Shown here: positions 54,801-58,431 of the stretch, piece after piece
How positions within the stretch are numbered: position 1 is the first letter of the stretch
Layout of the letters: each line of letters begins with the position of its first letter
Origin: Pomphorhynchus laevis
Lineage: Eukaryota; Acanthocephala; Palaeacanthocephala; Echinorhynchida; Pomphorhynchidae
DNA: 64,000 bases
NCBI GenBank assembly: GCA_012934845.2
Contig: WNNJ02003838.1
Location: 19,485-83,484, forward strand
Direction of reading: 5' to 3'
Notes under the pieces: model-generated
What the model saw: the letters and a program-made list of their open reading frames with translations, nothing else
Told to the model about the DNA's origin: nothing
The model's database searches: none
Translations under genes and position numbers: made by a program

Positions 54801-57234
54801 TGATGTATTTCCTCTGATAAAACTATCTAGTATCTTATTCTAATACGAAGTATATTATTTATTATCCATCCATAAAAATTTGCCACTTAAGAGTTTAAAT
54901 TTATTCTTTATATTATTGTGTTGATTTATTTATTTTACTATTTTCTGTCTTTTACTTGTCTAAAAATAAAATAAAACTTAAAAACAAGTCAGCTATAATT
55001 GGGCTACTATTACCACCCATTGGAACACCTTTTACTTGTCTAAATATAGATGTCCCTACTTTTAAATAATTTTGAGTTTTCAAAATATTTAAGGATTCTA
55101 TTAATTCAATTTTATCCATTTAAAAATAAGTCAGCTATAATTAACTATATTTTTGTTTGTCTAAATAAAGACGCTGATTATTTTTACCTATTTTGAAGCA
55201 GCGAGCTGAACATTAAGAAGATATACATCTTTAAGAAGGCTAAATTTTATATGAAATTATATTTCCTCACTTACGAAATGTCTTCTTATTTATGTTGTTG
55301 TGTTTTTTATATTTAAACAATAGGGATGTTATTAATTTTATTATTAATTAATTTAATCTTTATGGTAATCTATAATCTTAGATATGACCCGGATTTAAAA
55401 AATATAAAGAGGATTAAAAACTGGATTAAATTATCGAATATAAAATGAATCGCTATTTCATTCTTTACAACTAATTGTCTATTTAAATTTAAACAAAATT
55501 ATCTAATTTTGCTTCTTTAATATTTGGTCAGATAGGGTTTTCCTTACCAAACATAAATCTACCAAAATTATAAGTGTATATTTAGAGGATATGAAAAAGC
55601 CGGATCTAACAATCCAGTTAAATCCAGTTGCAGAAGAATTATAATATAGTTCTCGTAACCTTGGGAAATCAAAATAAGAGGATTATGTTGGTGGACAGTG
55701 TAGCGCCTATTAAAATAATGAAGTCTAACGTATATGAATATTAAAAACACCAATGCGATCAGGTATTTCGGGAAATTTAGAAGACAATACGTTTAAAGAC
55801 ATCCTATAATAAAACTGATTTTTATAAAATCAAGTTCTTATGATATAAGACTAAAGATAACCAAATTCGTTTTGTCAATATTATCGATTCTATTAATTCA
55901 ATTTTATCCATTTAAAAATAAGTCAGCTATAATTGACTCTATTTTTGTTTGTCTAAATAAAGACGCTGATTATTTTTACCTATTTTGAAGCAGCGAGCTG
56001 AACATTAAGAAGATATACATCTTTAAGATGAATTCTAGATTAAGTTCGAATGATAGTTTTAAAAATTTATTTAGGATTATAATCACTGCTCTCGTTCTTA
56101 AATTTTAGTTTTTCAAGTCGTTTTGTGATCCGGTAAAATATAAAAATAAATAAAACATTATCATTTATATTTTCAAAATGATACCATTCCGCGTGAATTA
56201 GTCATTTTCGCCAGAAAATGGTTTCAGATTATATTATATAATAAATGGTTTCAGATAAATGGTTTCAGATTAAATTTTTATTATATTTCAGATATATTTT
56301 TATTCTCAAATATTTTTTATATATTCTCAAATATTTTTTATTAGATTATATTTTTATTACATTTCAGATATATTTTTATTCTCAAATTGAATAGAAATAT
56401 TTAAAACAATACCAACGAAAACAAATCAAGCAATTTCTAATTGTCTTCGAGTAAAAATGTCAATTTGTTATTTCGATATGCCAGCTAAAAGCCTTGCATA
56501 TCAAGGAATACCTGTACAAATACGTTTAAAAAGCAATTCCAGAAAATGAAGAAAAATTGTTCGATGTAAACTAATAATAATAGAAATATTATATTAATAA
56601 AATTGTAAATGGTATTAAATTTTAGTTATTAAATAACTGGTAAAAATATATTTGTTTTCTATATTCGTTGTTTTTATTTAAATTCCAGAAAATGGATAGA
56701 AAATTGTTAAAAGCAATAAATTATTAATTAATCAATAAATTATCAATTAATAAATTATTATCGTTACTTAATAATTTATTAAATAACATTAAAATCTTAG
56801 TTGCTAAAATATGTTTTCTTAATTAAAACCTTTTCTATCGGAGACATTGTCGTTGCAGCTAAGTGGCATATCGGGTAAATTGAAAAGTCTTTCAAATTCA
56901 TCAATTGTTTCAATCGTGCCATGTAAATCGGTAACTGAATTTATAGACTTATCGATTTTAAGATCCTTACACGATGACGTGTTTGCCATCACATCAATGC
57001 GATTTAGTTGAACCTTGCATTCTCTGATGTTAAACTTTTCGCAAAGCTATTTTAAAATTTAGTTTCAAGAAAATTTCATTTAAAAATAAACGACCCAACT
57101 GCATACATAATTGTTGATCAATTCATGCTTGTGTTCAGAACCAATAAATTCGTCGTAGTTGACAGTTTCATATTCTATCTTTTCAGAATTCAGATTTGAC
57201 AGGACGTCAGTAATTTCTGTTTCCTCCTTAATAA
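15437..57234 (-). CDS. atrx: ATRX/XNP-type SNF2 chromatin remodeller, 25 joined exons
   Basis: Exons: 57234-57107, 57046-56830, 44456-44295, 41773-41681, 37948-37774, 36661-36583, 33503-33366, 33334-33190, 31214-31105, 31018-30866, 30820-30637, 29180-29043, 28994-28819, 24603-24385, 23325-23204, 23153-23107, 23054-22932, 21023-20923, 20876-20773, 17611-17434, 17379-17200, 17146-17069, 15826-15742, 15696-15569, 15526-15437. The ends are GT-AG and all phases agree, giving about 1,116 residues plus a missing N-terminus. Assignment to ATRX rather than RAD54 or ARIP4 rests on [10 protein letters not shown] before motif I, DEGH, the YHCMVS and RKDYKYL..LPPKYEY segments and the post-helicase ERHFT..LSELY block. 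The family uses ATP to move nucleosomes in the nucleus. Large introns carry retroelements. Weakest junction: 22932/21023. Confidence 0.85.
15827..17068 (-). other. ATRX-like intron with a long fold-back repeat
   Basis: An intron of 1,242 bases. It holds the large inverted repeat at 16368-16690 (separate entry); otherwise A+T-rich sequence with no supported exon. The open frames at 16346-16676 lie inside the fold-back arms and are not genes. Confidence 0.5.
16368..16690. repeat. Fold-back element with arms of about 150 bases
   Basis: The left arm (about 16368-16520, through TCGTGTG, GGCATAATCAATTATCC and AAATTCTTTAAATTTTTTT) is repeated in reverse complement from about 16545 to 16690. The loop is only about 20-30 bases and contains ACACAGTGACCC. 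A few mismatches are present. It resembles a MITE or solo fold-back transposon inserted in an ATRX-like intron. No target-site duplication could be confirmed by eye. Confidence 0.7.
17069..17611 (-). CDS. atrx: ATRX-like exons 20-22: helicase motifs V and VI
   Basis: Exon 17611-17434 encodes [15 protein letters not shown] (motif V), then [18 protein letters not shown] (motif VI, with the Q/R..R.GQ arginine finger). Exon 17379-17200 gives [17 protein letters not shown] and [13 protein letters not shown], the ATRX post-helicase signature. Exon 17146-17069 ends [10 protein letters not shown], matching the [10 protein letters not shown] of vertebrate ATRX. The introns are 54 and 53 bases, GT-AG, all phase 0. 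Confidence 0.92.
18377..19250 (-). mobile_element. LINE fragment: RT thumb and C-terminal part
   Basis: An open frame of 220 codons reads [19 protein letters not shown], ..YGHVLYF.., then [18 protein letters not shown] and [10 protein letters not shown]. This is the standard C-terminal end of many invertebrate LINE polyproteins. Upstream (19040-19250), in other frames, RT-like pieces such as [12 protein letters not shown] and [10 protein letters not shown] continue the palm/thumb, with stops. The 5' part is missing, as usual for truncated LINE insertions. It lies in an ATRX-like intron, same strand as the gene. Confidence 0.85.
20405..20530 (+). mobile_element. Short LINE scrap (RT region)
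   Basis: The plus strand reads LSADGDLGA, a stop, then [18 protein letters not shown]. This matches the conserved LINE segment ..INAAW.KWR..TG.. that follows the RT palm. It is only about 125 bases, with flanks unlike the LINE at 18377-19250. Fragment in an ATRX-like intron, opposite strand. Confidence 0.6.
20773..21023 (-). CDS. atrx: ATRX-like exons 18-19: helicase motif IV region
   Basis: Exon 21023-20923 encodes [19 protein letters not shown], matching VFSQSLISLDLIEDFL of ATRX. Exon 20876-20773 encodes [13 protein letters not shown] and [12 protein letters not shown], matching ..DYYRLDGST...W...FN. The intron is 46 bases. In ATRX the residue run is normally LDGST; here it is IDGFV, a notable deviation. 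The 5' end of exon 21023 is not certain: the in-phase acceptor (TTTAGAG|TA) inserts two residues compared with vertebrates. Confidence 0.8.
21720..22510 (+). repeat. Three copies of a dispersed repeat with a G+C-rich core
   Basis: Copies at about 21720-21925, 22035-22340 and 22395-22510 share GAATTGACTAATAAATA, then ATCAGAATAAG.ATTAGAGG, GGAGGAACTGCTATGCTATC and GGTTTCGGCC. Complete copies add CATAGCAGCGGGG and a TCTGATGAAATTTGATTAT end. The same family recurs at about 34240-34400, 40005-40195 and 54663-54870. CTGCTATG and CATAGCAG can pair as a stem. No coding capacity; probably a short non-autonomous element. Confidence 0.65.
22932..23325 (-). CDS. atrx: ATRX-like exons 15-17: acidic linker between helicase lobes
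   Basis: Exon 23325-23204 encodes [17 protein letters not shown] and a Lys-rich end, like the Ser/Asp- and Lys-rich insert found between the ATRX helicase lobes. Exon 23153-23107 is only 47 bases. Exon 23054-22932 reads [19 protein letters not shown] and [19 protein letters not shown], matching DWYKDFVTDADAEVLEHSGK and the start of lobe 2. The introns are 50 and 52 bases, all phases consistent. Confidence 0.85.
23326..24384 (-). other. ATRX-like intron of 1.06 kb
   Basis: Near its 3' end (23340-23440) is a simple AATTTAATAAATTT-type A/T repeat. A segment near 23525-23575 carries CACTGACGAAGCCGTAACGCAG. The open frames at 23711-24116 have no splice sites or family resemblance that I can support. 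Confidence 0.4.
24385..24603 (-). CDS. atrx: ATRX-like exon 14: end of helicase lobe 1
   Basis: Encodes [20 protein letters not shown], then [13 protein letters not shown], and [14 protein letters not shown]. This aligns with RKDYTALTKFLPPKHEYVLA...LYQYYL...LSRIWTHPWCLQ of ATRX, the linker following motif III. 219 bases, phase 0 at both ends, acceptor TTATAG|, donor GCTGCG|GTAATG. Confidence 0.9.
24880..25200. repeat. Penelope-type terminal repeats, inverted pair, with ribozyme-like motif
   Basis: Two related segments face each other: 24965-25060 and about 25070-25190. They share GAGCCATCTCGATGACGTTTTGCC or its complement, the CTGCGTAATTTTTGAAAAAGATCATTTCC block and an AAATT..GATAAATT block. 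The right-hand copy reads GGCAGCCGAAACGTCATCG ... CTGATGAGCGCTGCC. Its ends can pair as a seven-base stem bracketing GAAA and CUGAUGA, as in a hammerhead ribozyme core. Penelope-like elements are known to carry hammerhead motifs in their terminal repeats. Confidence 0.5.
25262..25800 (-). mobile_element. Penelope-like element, inverted N-terminal RT part
   Basis: The minus strand reads [20 protein letters not shown], then [21 protein letters not shown] and [25 protein letters not shown]. This is the N-terminal half of a Penelope RT (conserved [13 protein letters not shown] and P.VS..GTPTE motifs), with some stops. The copy runs head-to-head with the plus-strand part starting at 25775. CCTTCATTTCCCGATCAACAT at 25298-25318 is repeated in inverse at 25775-25795. 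Either an internal inversion or two partial copies in the inverted arrangement common in Penelope elements. Confidence 0.8.
25775..27250 (+). mobile_element. Penelope-like element: RT palm and GIY-YIG endonuclease
   Basis: The plus strand, in shifting frames, gives [20 protein letters not shown] (RT motif A) at about 25900. [17 protein letters not shown] follows at about 26090, a degraded G..MG.P.AP.YA motif, then RHINDIFIV where YIDDI is expected. A linker with [16 protein letters not shown] comes next. The last frame (26746-27180) has [12 protein letters not shown] then [19 protein letters not shown] and [14 protein letters not shown], the GIY-YIG nuclease specific to this class. Stops, frameshifts and loss of the first catalytic Asp show it is dead. 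It sits antisense in an ATRX-like intron. Confidence 0.88.
28126..28700. mobile_element. Second RT family: two tail-to-tail C-terminal fragments
   Basis: The plus strand at 28126-28310 reads [20 protein letters not shown] and KFLWMDNN. The minus strand at 28690-28320 reads [40 protein letters not shown] and [19 protein letters not shown]. The layout (Y.K.DDF.F...NF...SNIP ... L...GY) matches the C-terminal part of a Penelope-related RT group. The same family occurs at 46.5-47.3, 53.1-54.1 and 54.8-55.1 kb, and as short tails near 29810 and 30045. The two copies meet at their 3' ends. Exact clade not assigned. Confidence 0.7.
28819..29180 (-). CDS. atrx: ATRX-like exons 12-13: motif II (DEGH) and motif III
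   Basis: Exon 29180-29043 encodes [18 protein letters not shown] (Walker B/DEGH) and [16 protein letters not shown] (motif III). A 48-base intron follows. Exon 28994-28819 encodes [19 protein letters not shown], ..[19 protein letters not shown] and SMLDEVIL. All of this follows vertebrate ATRX segment by segment (EYHCMVNF..LLGSIKEF..., ADSTMVDVRVMKKRAHILY). The codon split G|GT and T|AT at the junctions confirms the exon borders. Confidence 0.93.
29181..30636 (-). other. ATRX-like intron of 1.46 kb
   Basis: Very A+T-rich, with a TATAATATATTATAATTATA-type simple repeat at 29340-29410, two short tails of the second RT family (near 29810 and 30045) and an L2/CR1-like fragment (30085-30362). Confidence 0.5.
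30085..30362 (+). mobile_element. L2/CR1-like LINE fragment (RT core)
   Basis: The plus strand reads [19 protein letters not shown] and [15 protein letters not shown], the RT B and catalytic YADD motifs, followed by a stop. It is a clear relative of the element at 47.9-52.4 kb and keeps the Tyr of YADD that the larger copy has lost. Only about 280 bases remain; antisense in an ATRX-like intron. Confidence 0.85.
30637..31214 (-). CDS. atrx: ATRX-like exons 9-11: ATP-binding motif I
   Basis: Exon 31214-31105 encodes [14 protein letters not shown] then [15 protein letters not shown], the Walker A motif with the GLGKT lysine. Exon 31018-30866 reads [20 protein letters not shown] (motif Ia). Exon 30820-30637 reads [15 protein letters not shown] and VLHMMFTPG, leading into [11 protein letters not shown]. 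The introns are 86 and 45 bases. The order and the [14 protein letters not shown] residues are as in ATRX. Confidence 0.92.
31215..33189 (-). other. ATRX-like intron of 2.0 kb
   Basis: Contains a tandem duplication of about 100 bases (31576-31675 and 31705-31805, unit starting TGTTGACAT.AATCCTATC). The rest is A+T-rich without supported exons. Confidence 0.5.
33190..33503 (-). CDS. atrx: ATRX-like exons 7-8: region just before the helicase
   Basis: Exon 33503-33366 encodes [20 protein letters not shown] and [11 protein letters not shown], a basic-acidic stretch. Exon 33334-33190 reads [20 protein letters not shown] and [11 protein letters not shown], matching KLVLDEDEETKEPLVQVH..LKPHQVDG of ATRX. 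They are divided by an intron of just 31 bases (33365-33335, GTAAG...TTACCAG), phase 0. Confidence 0.88.
33860..34245. repeat. Fold-back (MITE-like) element plus a half copy
   Basis: A complete palindromic copy spans about 34020-34215: GAATTATTGGAGCTGGATC ... TTTCGCTAACCTCTGTGAGC ... centre ... GCTAACAAAGGTTAGTGAAA ... GATCCAGCTCTAATAATTC. A half copy precedes it at 33885-33960. The family recurs at 34490-34680, 47326-47605 and, as halves, near 27600-27720, 27940-28110 and 40940-41010. Internal arms form the smaller palindrome GCTAACxxAGGTTAGC. Confidence 0.75.
34240..34400 (+). repeat. Copy of the G+C-core dispersed repeat
   Basis: Same family as 21720-22510: GTCCTCTGGAGGAATTGCTATG, then GGTTTTAGACC and GACATAGCAGCGGGCC. 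It is more diverged and lies between two fold-back elements. Confidence 0.6.
34490..34680. repeat. Fold-back (MITE-like) element
   Basis: Nearly perfect palindrome: AAGAATTATTGGAGCCGGATC ... TTTCGCTAACCTCTGTTAGC ... loop near 34577 ... CTGAAGATGCTAACAGAGG followed by TTAGCGAAAT ... GATCCAGCTTCAATAATTC. No coding capacity. Best preserved member of the family seen at 33860-34245. Confidence 0.8.
34700..36582 (-). other. ATRX-like intron, A+T-rich
   Basis: Between the fold-back elements and the exon at 36661-36583. Contains A+T-rich short repeats such as the AATTAATTAATAATC doublet (about 35715-35740 and 35876-35905), and no supported exon. The 61-codon open frame at 36231-36416 has no splice signals that I can support. 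Confidence 0.4.
36583..36661 (-). CDS. atrx: ATRX-like exon 6
   Basis: 79 bases, acceptor TGTTTAG|, donor GAAGAG|GTTTG. It encodes [20 protein letters not shown] and DSSTEE, a basic then Ser/acidic stretch of the poorly conserved pre-helicase region. It is accepted because it alone restores phase between the exons at 37948-37774 (two bases left over) and 33503-33366 (phase 0). Confidence 0.75.
36790..36895 (-). mobile_element. LINE C-terminal scrap
   Basis: The minus strand reads [18 protein letters not shown], a diverged version of the LINE signature [13 protein letters not shown] also seen at 18377-19039. About 100 bases only, in an ATRX-like intron. Confidence 0.55.
37774..37948 (-). CDS. 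atrx: ATRX-like exon 5
   Basis: 175 bases with acceptor TTAAAG| and donor CAAAA|GTAAAT. It encodes polar sequence ([20 protein letters not shown], then [20 protein letters not shown]). No domain is recognised. It is linked to the gene by phase on both sides (incoming G plus AC; outgoing AA plus A) and by strand. Confidence 0.75.
38265..38545. repeat. Tandem-duplicated A/T microsatellite-like block
   Basis: A unit of about 140 bases (TAACATCATATATTAAATC..., then TATAACATTTATACATAAA... and ATGTATATACATTT) occurs twice, at about 38270-38400 and 38415-38535. It is followed by further ATATAACATTTATA motifs to about 38610. Non-coding. Confidence 0.65.
40005..40195 (+). repeat. Copy of the G+C-core dispersed repeat
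   Basis: Reads GAATTGACTAATAAATAACA, GTATCATAATAAGGATTAG, then AGGAGGAACTGCTATCTG, CCAACAGAGCAACGGGGCC and TCTCTGATGAAATG. Same family as 21720-22510 and 54663-54870. The CTGCTATG/CATAGCAG pairing is disrupted here. Confidence 0.65.
41090..41330 (+). mobile_element. LINE-like 3' fragment
   Basis: The segment is more G+C-rich than its surroundings. One plus-strand frame reads [19 protein letters not shown], resembling the LINE signature RW.GHVLR. It is short, with no RT core, so the call is tentative. Confidence 0.4.
41681..41773 (-). CDS. atrx: ATRX-like exon 4
   Basis: 93 bases, acceptor AATTTAG|, donor GATGACG|GTATA. It encodes [20 protein letters not shown] then [11 protein letters not shown], an amphipathic helix followed by an acidic tail. 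Phase matches both neighbours (A plus TT; G plus AC). Confidence 0.75.
43159..43690 (+). mobile_element. Internally deleted L2/CR1-like LINE copy
   Basis: The plus strand reads [20 protein letters not shown] and [12 protein letters not shown], matching [20 protein letters not shown] at 49.6 kb. After a gap it matches the C-terminal tail (LEFP...[26 protein letters not shown]). The RT core is missing. A perfect palindrome GGACGATGATC.. (43159-43185) precedes it. A further tail-only copy lies at about 44035-44155. Confidence 0.75.
44035..44155 (+). mobile_element. L2/CR1-like LINE 3' tail
   Basis: GAGTAACTATTGCTTTCAAT, then TGTATCGCTTTTGTGGG and GTAATTTGCCACATTAAAAA match the 3' end of the LINE copies at 43600-43690 and (reverse) 47933-48020. 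Only about 120 bases; 5' truncated. Confidence 0.65.
44295..44456 (-). CDS. atrx: ATRX-like exon 3: acidic Asn/Glu/Asp-rich segment
   Basis: 162 bases, acceptor TATTTAG|, donor TCGCAAA|GTAGG. It encodes [40 protein letters not shown] and SDTELNASQ, a low-complexity acidic stretch. Vertebrate ATRX also carries long acidic, disordered segments before the helicase. Phase joins the exon at 57046-56830 (G plus AC) across a 12.4-kb intron. Confidence 0.75.
44595..44636. repeat. Perfect 16-base hairpin
   Basis: TGTGTGACATGTGAAA at 44595-44610 is followed by a 10-base loop and its exact complement at 44621-44636. No function assigned. Confidence 0.6.
45227..45304. repeat. Perfect 28-base inverted repeat
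   Basis: ACAAAAGACTTGATTTATTA... at 45227-45254 is exactly complementary to 45277-45304, with a 22-base loop. It could be the end structure of a small fold-back element or a long hairpin RNA; no coding. Confidence 0.8.
45640..46465. repeat. Dispersed repeat with conserved CTGATGAGGTCCACC motif, three copies
   Basis: Copies at about 45640-45960 (minus), 45970-46330 (minus) and 46400-46465 (plus). Read in one orientation they share ATTGTCAATA, GAGTCGAGTGATCGTCAGCC, AACATTAAAAGGACC, GTAGGTATTGGATCAGTA, CTGATGAGGTCCACCAATAC and TGAAATGTAGCGTACTGCTG. The same family lies at 5045-5165, 5510-5630, 11620-11720, 11860-12010 and 12190-12310. No coding; probably non-autonomous. Confidence 0.65.
46500..47311 (-). 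mobile_element. Second RT family: two C-terminal fragments
   Basis: The minus strand at 46817-46599 reads [20 protein letters not shown] then [13 protein letters not shown], the segment before the Y.K.DD motif. At 47311-46990, [31 protein letters not shown] and [19 protein letters not shown] continue to the 3' end. Same family as 28126-28700; frameshifted and 5' truncated, in an ATRX-like intron. Confidence 0.7.
47326..47605. repeat. Large fold-back element with nested palindrome
   Basis: Outer arms AATTATTATTCGAGCTGAATC...TTTCGCTAAC match those of the family at 34490-34680. The inner arms TTTTTCAAAATGTACATGC and AATTCAAAACGATC pair with GATCGTTTTGAATT and GCATGTGCATTTTGAAAA. The hairpin is almost continuous for about 130 bases per arm. 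Confidence 0.75.
50120..50585. repeat. Minisatellite, unit AAATGCATAAACAAATCAC
   Basis: About 23 imperfect copies of a 19-20-base unit (variants ATGCATAAACAAATCAC and GAACATGAACAAATCAT) lie between the endonuclease and RT domains of the LINE. The endonuclease frame ends at 50588, exactly where the array begins, so the array has replaced or split ORF2 sequence. Confidence 0.85.
51480..51980. repeat. Minisatellite, unit GGATTTACTGGA (12 or 15 bases)
   Basis: About 40 degenerate copies of GGATTTACTGGA / GGATTTACTTGA. The regular part (51780-51960) has a strict multiple-of-three period, so every frame stays open: plus strand Leu/Asp/Glu-rich ([10 protein letters not shown]), minus strand SSKSSSKS or [10 protein letters not shown]. 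These open frames are consequences of the repeat and are not called as genes. It sits between ORF1 and ORF2 of the LINE. Confidence 0.85.
53111..54095 (-). mobile_element. Second RT family: two tandem RT-core fragments
   Basis: The minus strand at 54095-53679 reads [40 protein letters not shown] and [19 protein letters not shown]. 53620-53111 repeats ...[20 protein letters not shown] after a C-terminal piece (LYRKDD-type) at 53590-53450. The TLYT, FRQV.G.PMG and ADLFL motifs place it among Penelope-related RTs. One copy has GVSMGG where GVPMGG is normal. Both copies lack the catalytic YxDD segment. Confidence 0.75.
54355..54500 (-). repeat. Dispersed repeat also present at about 740-870
   Basis: GCCGCCACGGGCGATGAGAG, GAGTATCAACATCAAAACG and CAACGTTAATAGGCAAACATC, with ACCAAATTAATAATC, are the inverse of 740-870 (ATTAATTTGGTAGATG, GTTGATGTTGATCC, TCGCCCGTGGCTGC). 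Its GCCGCCACGGGCGA core stands out in this A/T-rich DNA. Confidence 0.6.
54663..54870 (+). repeat. Best preserved copy of the G+C-core dispersed repeat
   Basis: Reads GAATTGACTAATAAATAACA, GTTGTATCAGAATAAGAATT, AGAGGTCATCAGGAGGAACT, GCTATGCTATCAGGTTTCGG, CCCCTAACTCCTCTACCC, AACATAGCAGCGGGGCC and GATGTATTTCCTCTGATAAAA. CTGCTATG pairs with CATAGCAG. It is followed directly by a 3' tail of the second RT family (minus, 54850-54960), as at other sites, suggesting a recurrent association. Confidence 0.7.
54850..55110 (-). mobile_element. Second RT family: composite fragments
   Basis: The minus strand shows the 3' tail (IFMDNK-type, 54850-54950) next to an RT-core piece ([19 protein letters not shown] with FRQVK, 55110-54965). 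Both parts are joined out of normal order, indicating deletion or template switching. Confidence 0.65.
55092..56031. repeat. Direct repeat of about 145 bases, two copies
   Basis: 55092-55236 and 55887-56031 share ATTCTATTAATTCAATTTTA, AAAAATAAGTCAGCTATAATT, TTGTTTGTCTAAATAAAGAC, GAAGCAGCGAGCTGAACATT and AAGATATACATCTTTAAGA with a handful of differences. The second copy ends exactly where the 185-base inverted-repeat arm begins (56031). The interval between holds A+T-rich DNA with an unsupported 61-codon frame. Confidence 0.75.
56830..57234 (-). CDS. atrx: ATRX-like exons 1-2 of the joined chain
   Basis: Exon 57234-57107 (acceptor TGCTGTAG|, donor AATTAT|GTATGC) encodes [20 protein letters not shown] and [16 protein letters not shown]. 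Exon 57046-56830 encodes [20 protein letters not shown], then [20 protein letters not shown] and [16 protein letters not shown]. The intron is 60 bases. These N-terminal sequences are not recognisable on their own; the link to the gene rests on strand, splice sites and phase. The exon at 57234 needs one incoming base, so at least one more 5' exon exists. Confidence 0.7.
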
Positions 57235-57847
57235 CTACAGCAATAGAGAAAAAACAGCGGAGAATATACGAACAAAAATAATTAAACATTTGTCAAAATA
57301 TGAAATGCATACAAAAGTATGGAATAAAAAATTTTTCCATAAGATTAAATTTCAAAACACTCTCCCGTCTTACTCCTTTTGTCAAAATATGAAATTTATT
57401 TTTATATTTATCTTTTGGTAACATCATACCAAAACCCTTGATCAAGATTATTCAGATTATACCAAAACATTCAGAAAAAATAAAACATCATACCAAAACC
57501 CTTGATCCAGATTATTCAGAAAAAATAAAAACAATAAAATTAAAAGTTGCTTGACACTTGGATTAGAAAATGCGGTTTGTCTTTAGTTAAAATTAGAAAC
57601 TTGAAAATTGAGTGTCATTCTACAACATATATAAATAAATAAAATTAACTATTGAATATAGAAAATTAAAAATATTTCATAAATTAATATTAGAAATGAA
57701 CTATTATAAAGAAATATTAATGAATACCATTAATTATTTTATTTCATTCAGAAAAAATGAAATTGTAAAATTATAAAAGATTACATAAGTTATAAAAGAT
57801 TATAAAATATTAATATAAACAATTATGTAAGTCATTTTAGACAGATG

Positions 57848-58085
57848 CGAAAGAAAGACGGAAACACACTGCTAGATGCCGTTTCGTCATCACAATGACT
57901 CATCAGTGCCAGATCCCTCCTACTACTCGATGCAGAGGAGGACTATTACTAGTCCTCCTCTGCATCCAGTAGTGGGAGGGATGCTAGTCCTTCTCTGCAT
58001 CCAGTAGTAGGAGTGATCTGGCACTGATGAGTCATTGTGATGACGAAACGGCATCTAGCAGTGTATTTCCGTCTTTCTTTCTCGT
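57848..58085. ncRNA. Hairpin with hammerhead-ribozyme-like cores on both strands
   Basis: A palindrome of about 238 bases (AAAGAAAGACGG ... CCGTCTTTCTTT). The plus strand at 58024-58073 reads CTGATGA, then GTCAT-TGTG-ATGAC as stem II, GAAA, and ACGG...CCGT as stem III with GTC at 58071-58073. These are the invariant hammerhead elements in correct order. The mirror arm gives the same on the minus strand (from 57906 downward). Stem I pairing is poor by eye, so self-cleavage is uncertain. Tandem or paired hammerheads are known in Penelope-like and other retroelements. Confidence 0.5.
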
Positions 58086-58431
58086 CTGGCGAAAATGACT
58101 AATTCACGCGGAATGGTATCATTTTGAAAATATAAATGATAATGTTTTATTTATTTTTATATTTTACCGGATCACAAAACGACTTGAAAAACTAAAATTT
58201 AAGAACGAGAGCAGTGATTATAATCCTCAATAAATTTTTAAAACTATCATTCGAACTTAATCTAGAATTTTAAAAAGTGGTGTCAAGTAGACAGATTGTT
58301 GATTGCATAATTGTATAATTTCTAATGATAATTCTTATAAAATAATTTTAGTGCTAAATGGTGTAGTGTCCATTACAATATTTTGTCGGAAACAGTGCTA
58401 ACCAAATGTATAAGGAAAATATTAAATTTAC

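Larger units (their letters stand above)
56031..58270. repeat. Long inverted repeat (185-base arms) enclosing two ATRX-like exons
   Basis: Left arm 56031-56214 (AATTCTAGATTAAGTTCGAA ... CATTCCGCGTGAATTAGTC ... CGCCAG) is reverse-complementary to 58086-58270, nearly perfectly. The interior of 1.87 kb contains exons 57234-57107 and 57046-56830 plus the hairpin at 57848-58085. No obvious target-site duplication is seen outside the arms. It could be two inverted copies of one repeat, or the ends of a larger element that captured or spans host exons. Confidence 0.85.

Noticed and set aside
54663-54870. Hammerhead ribozyme in the G+C-core repeat (GGCCGAAACC ... CTGATGACC on the minus strand)
   Set aside because: GAAAC and CTGATGA are present and TTAGGGG can pair with CCTCTAA, but a two-base bulge and a four-base stem I region make the fold implausible.
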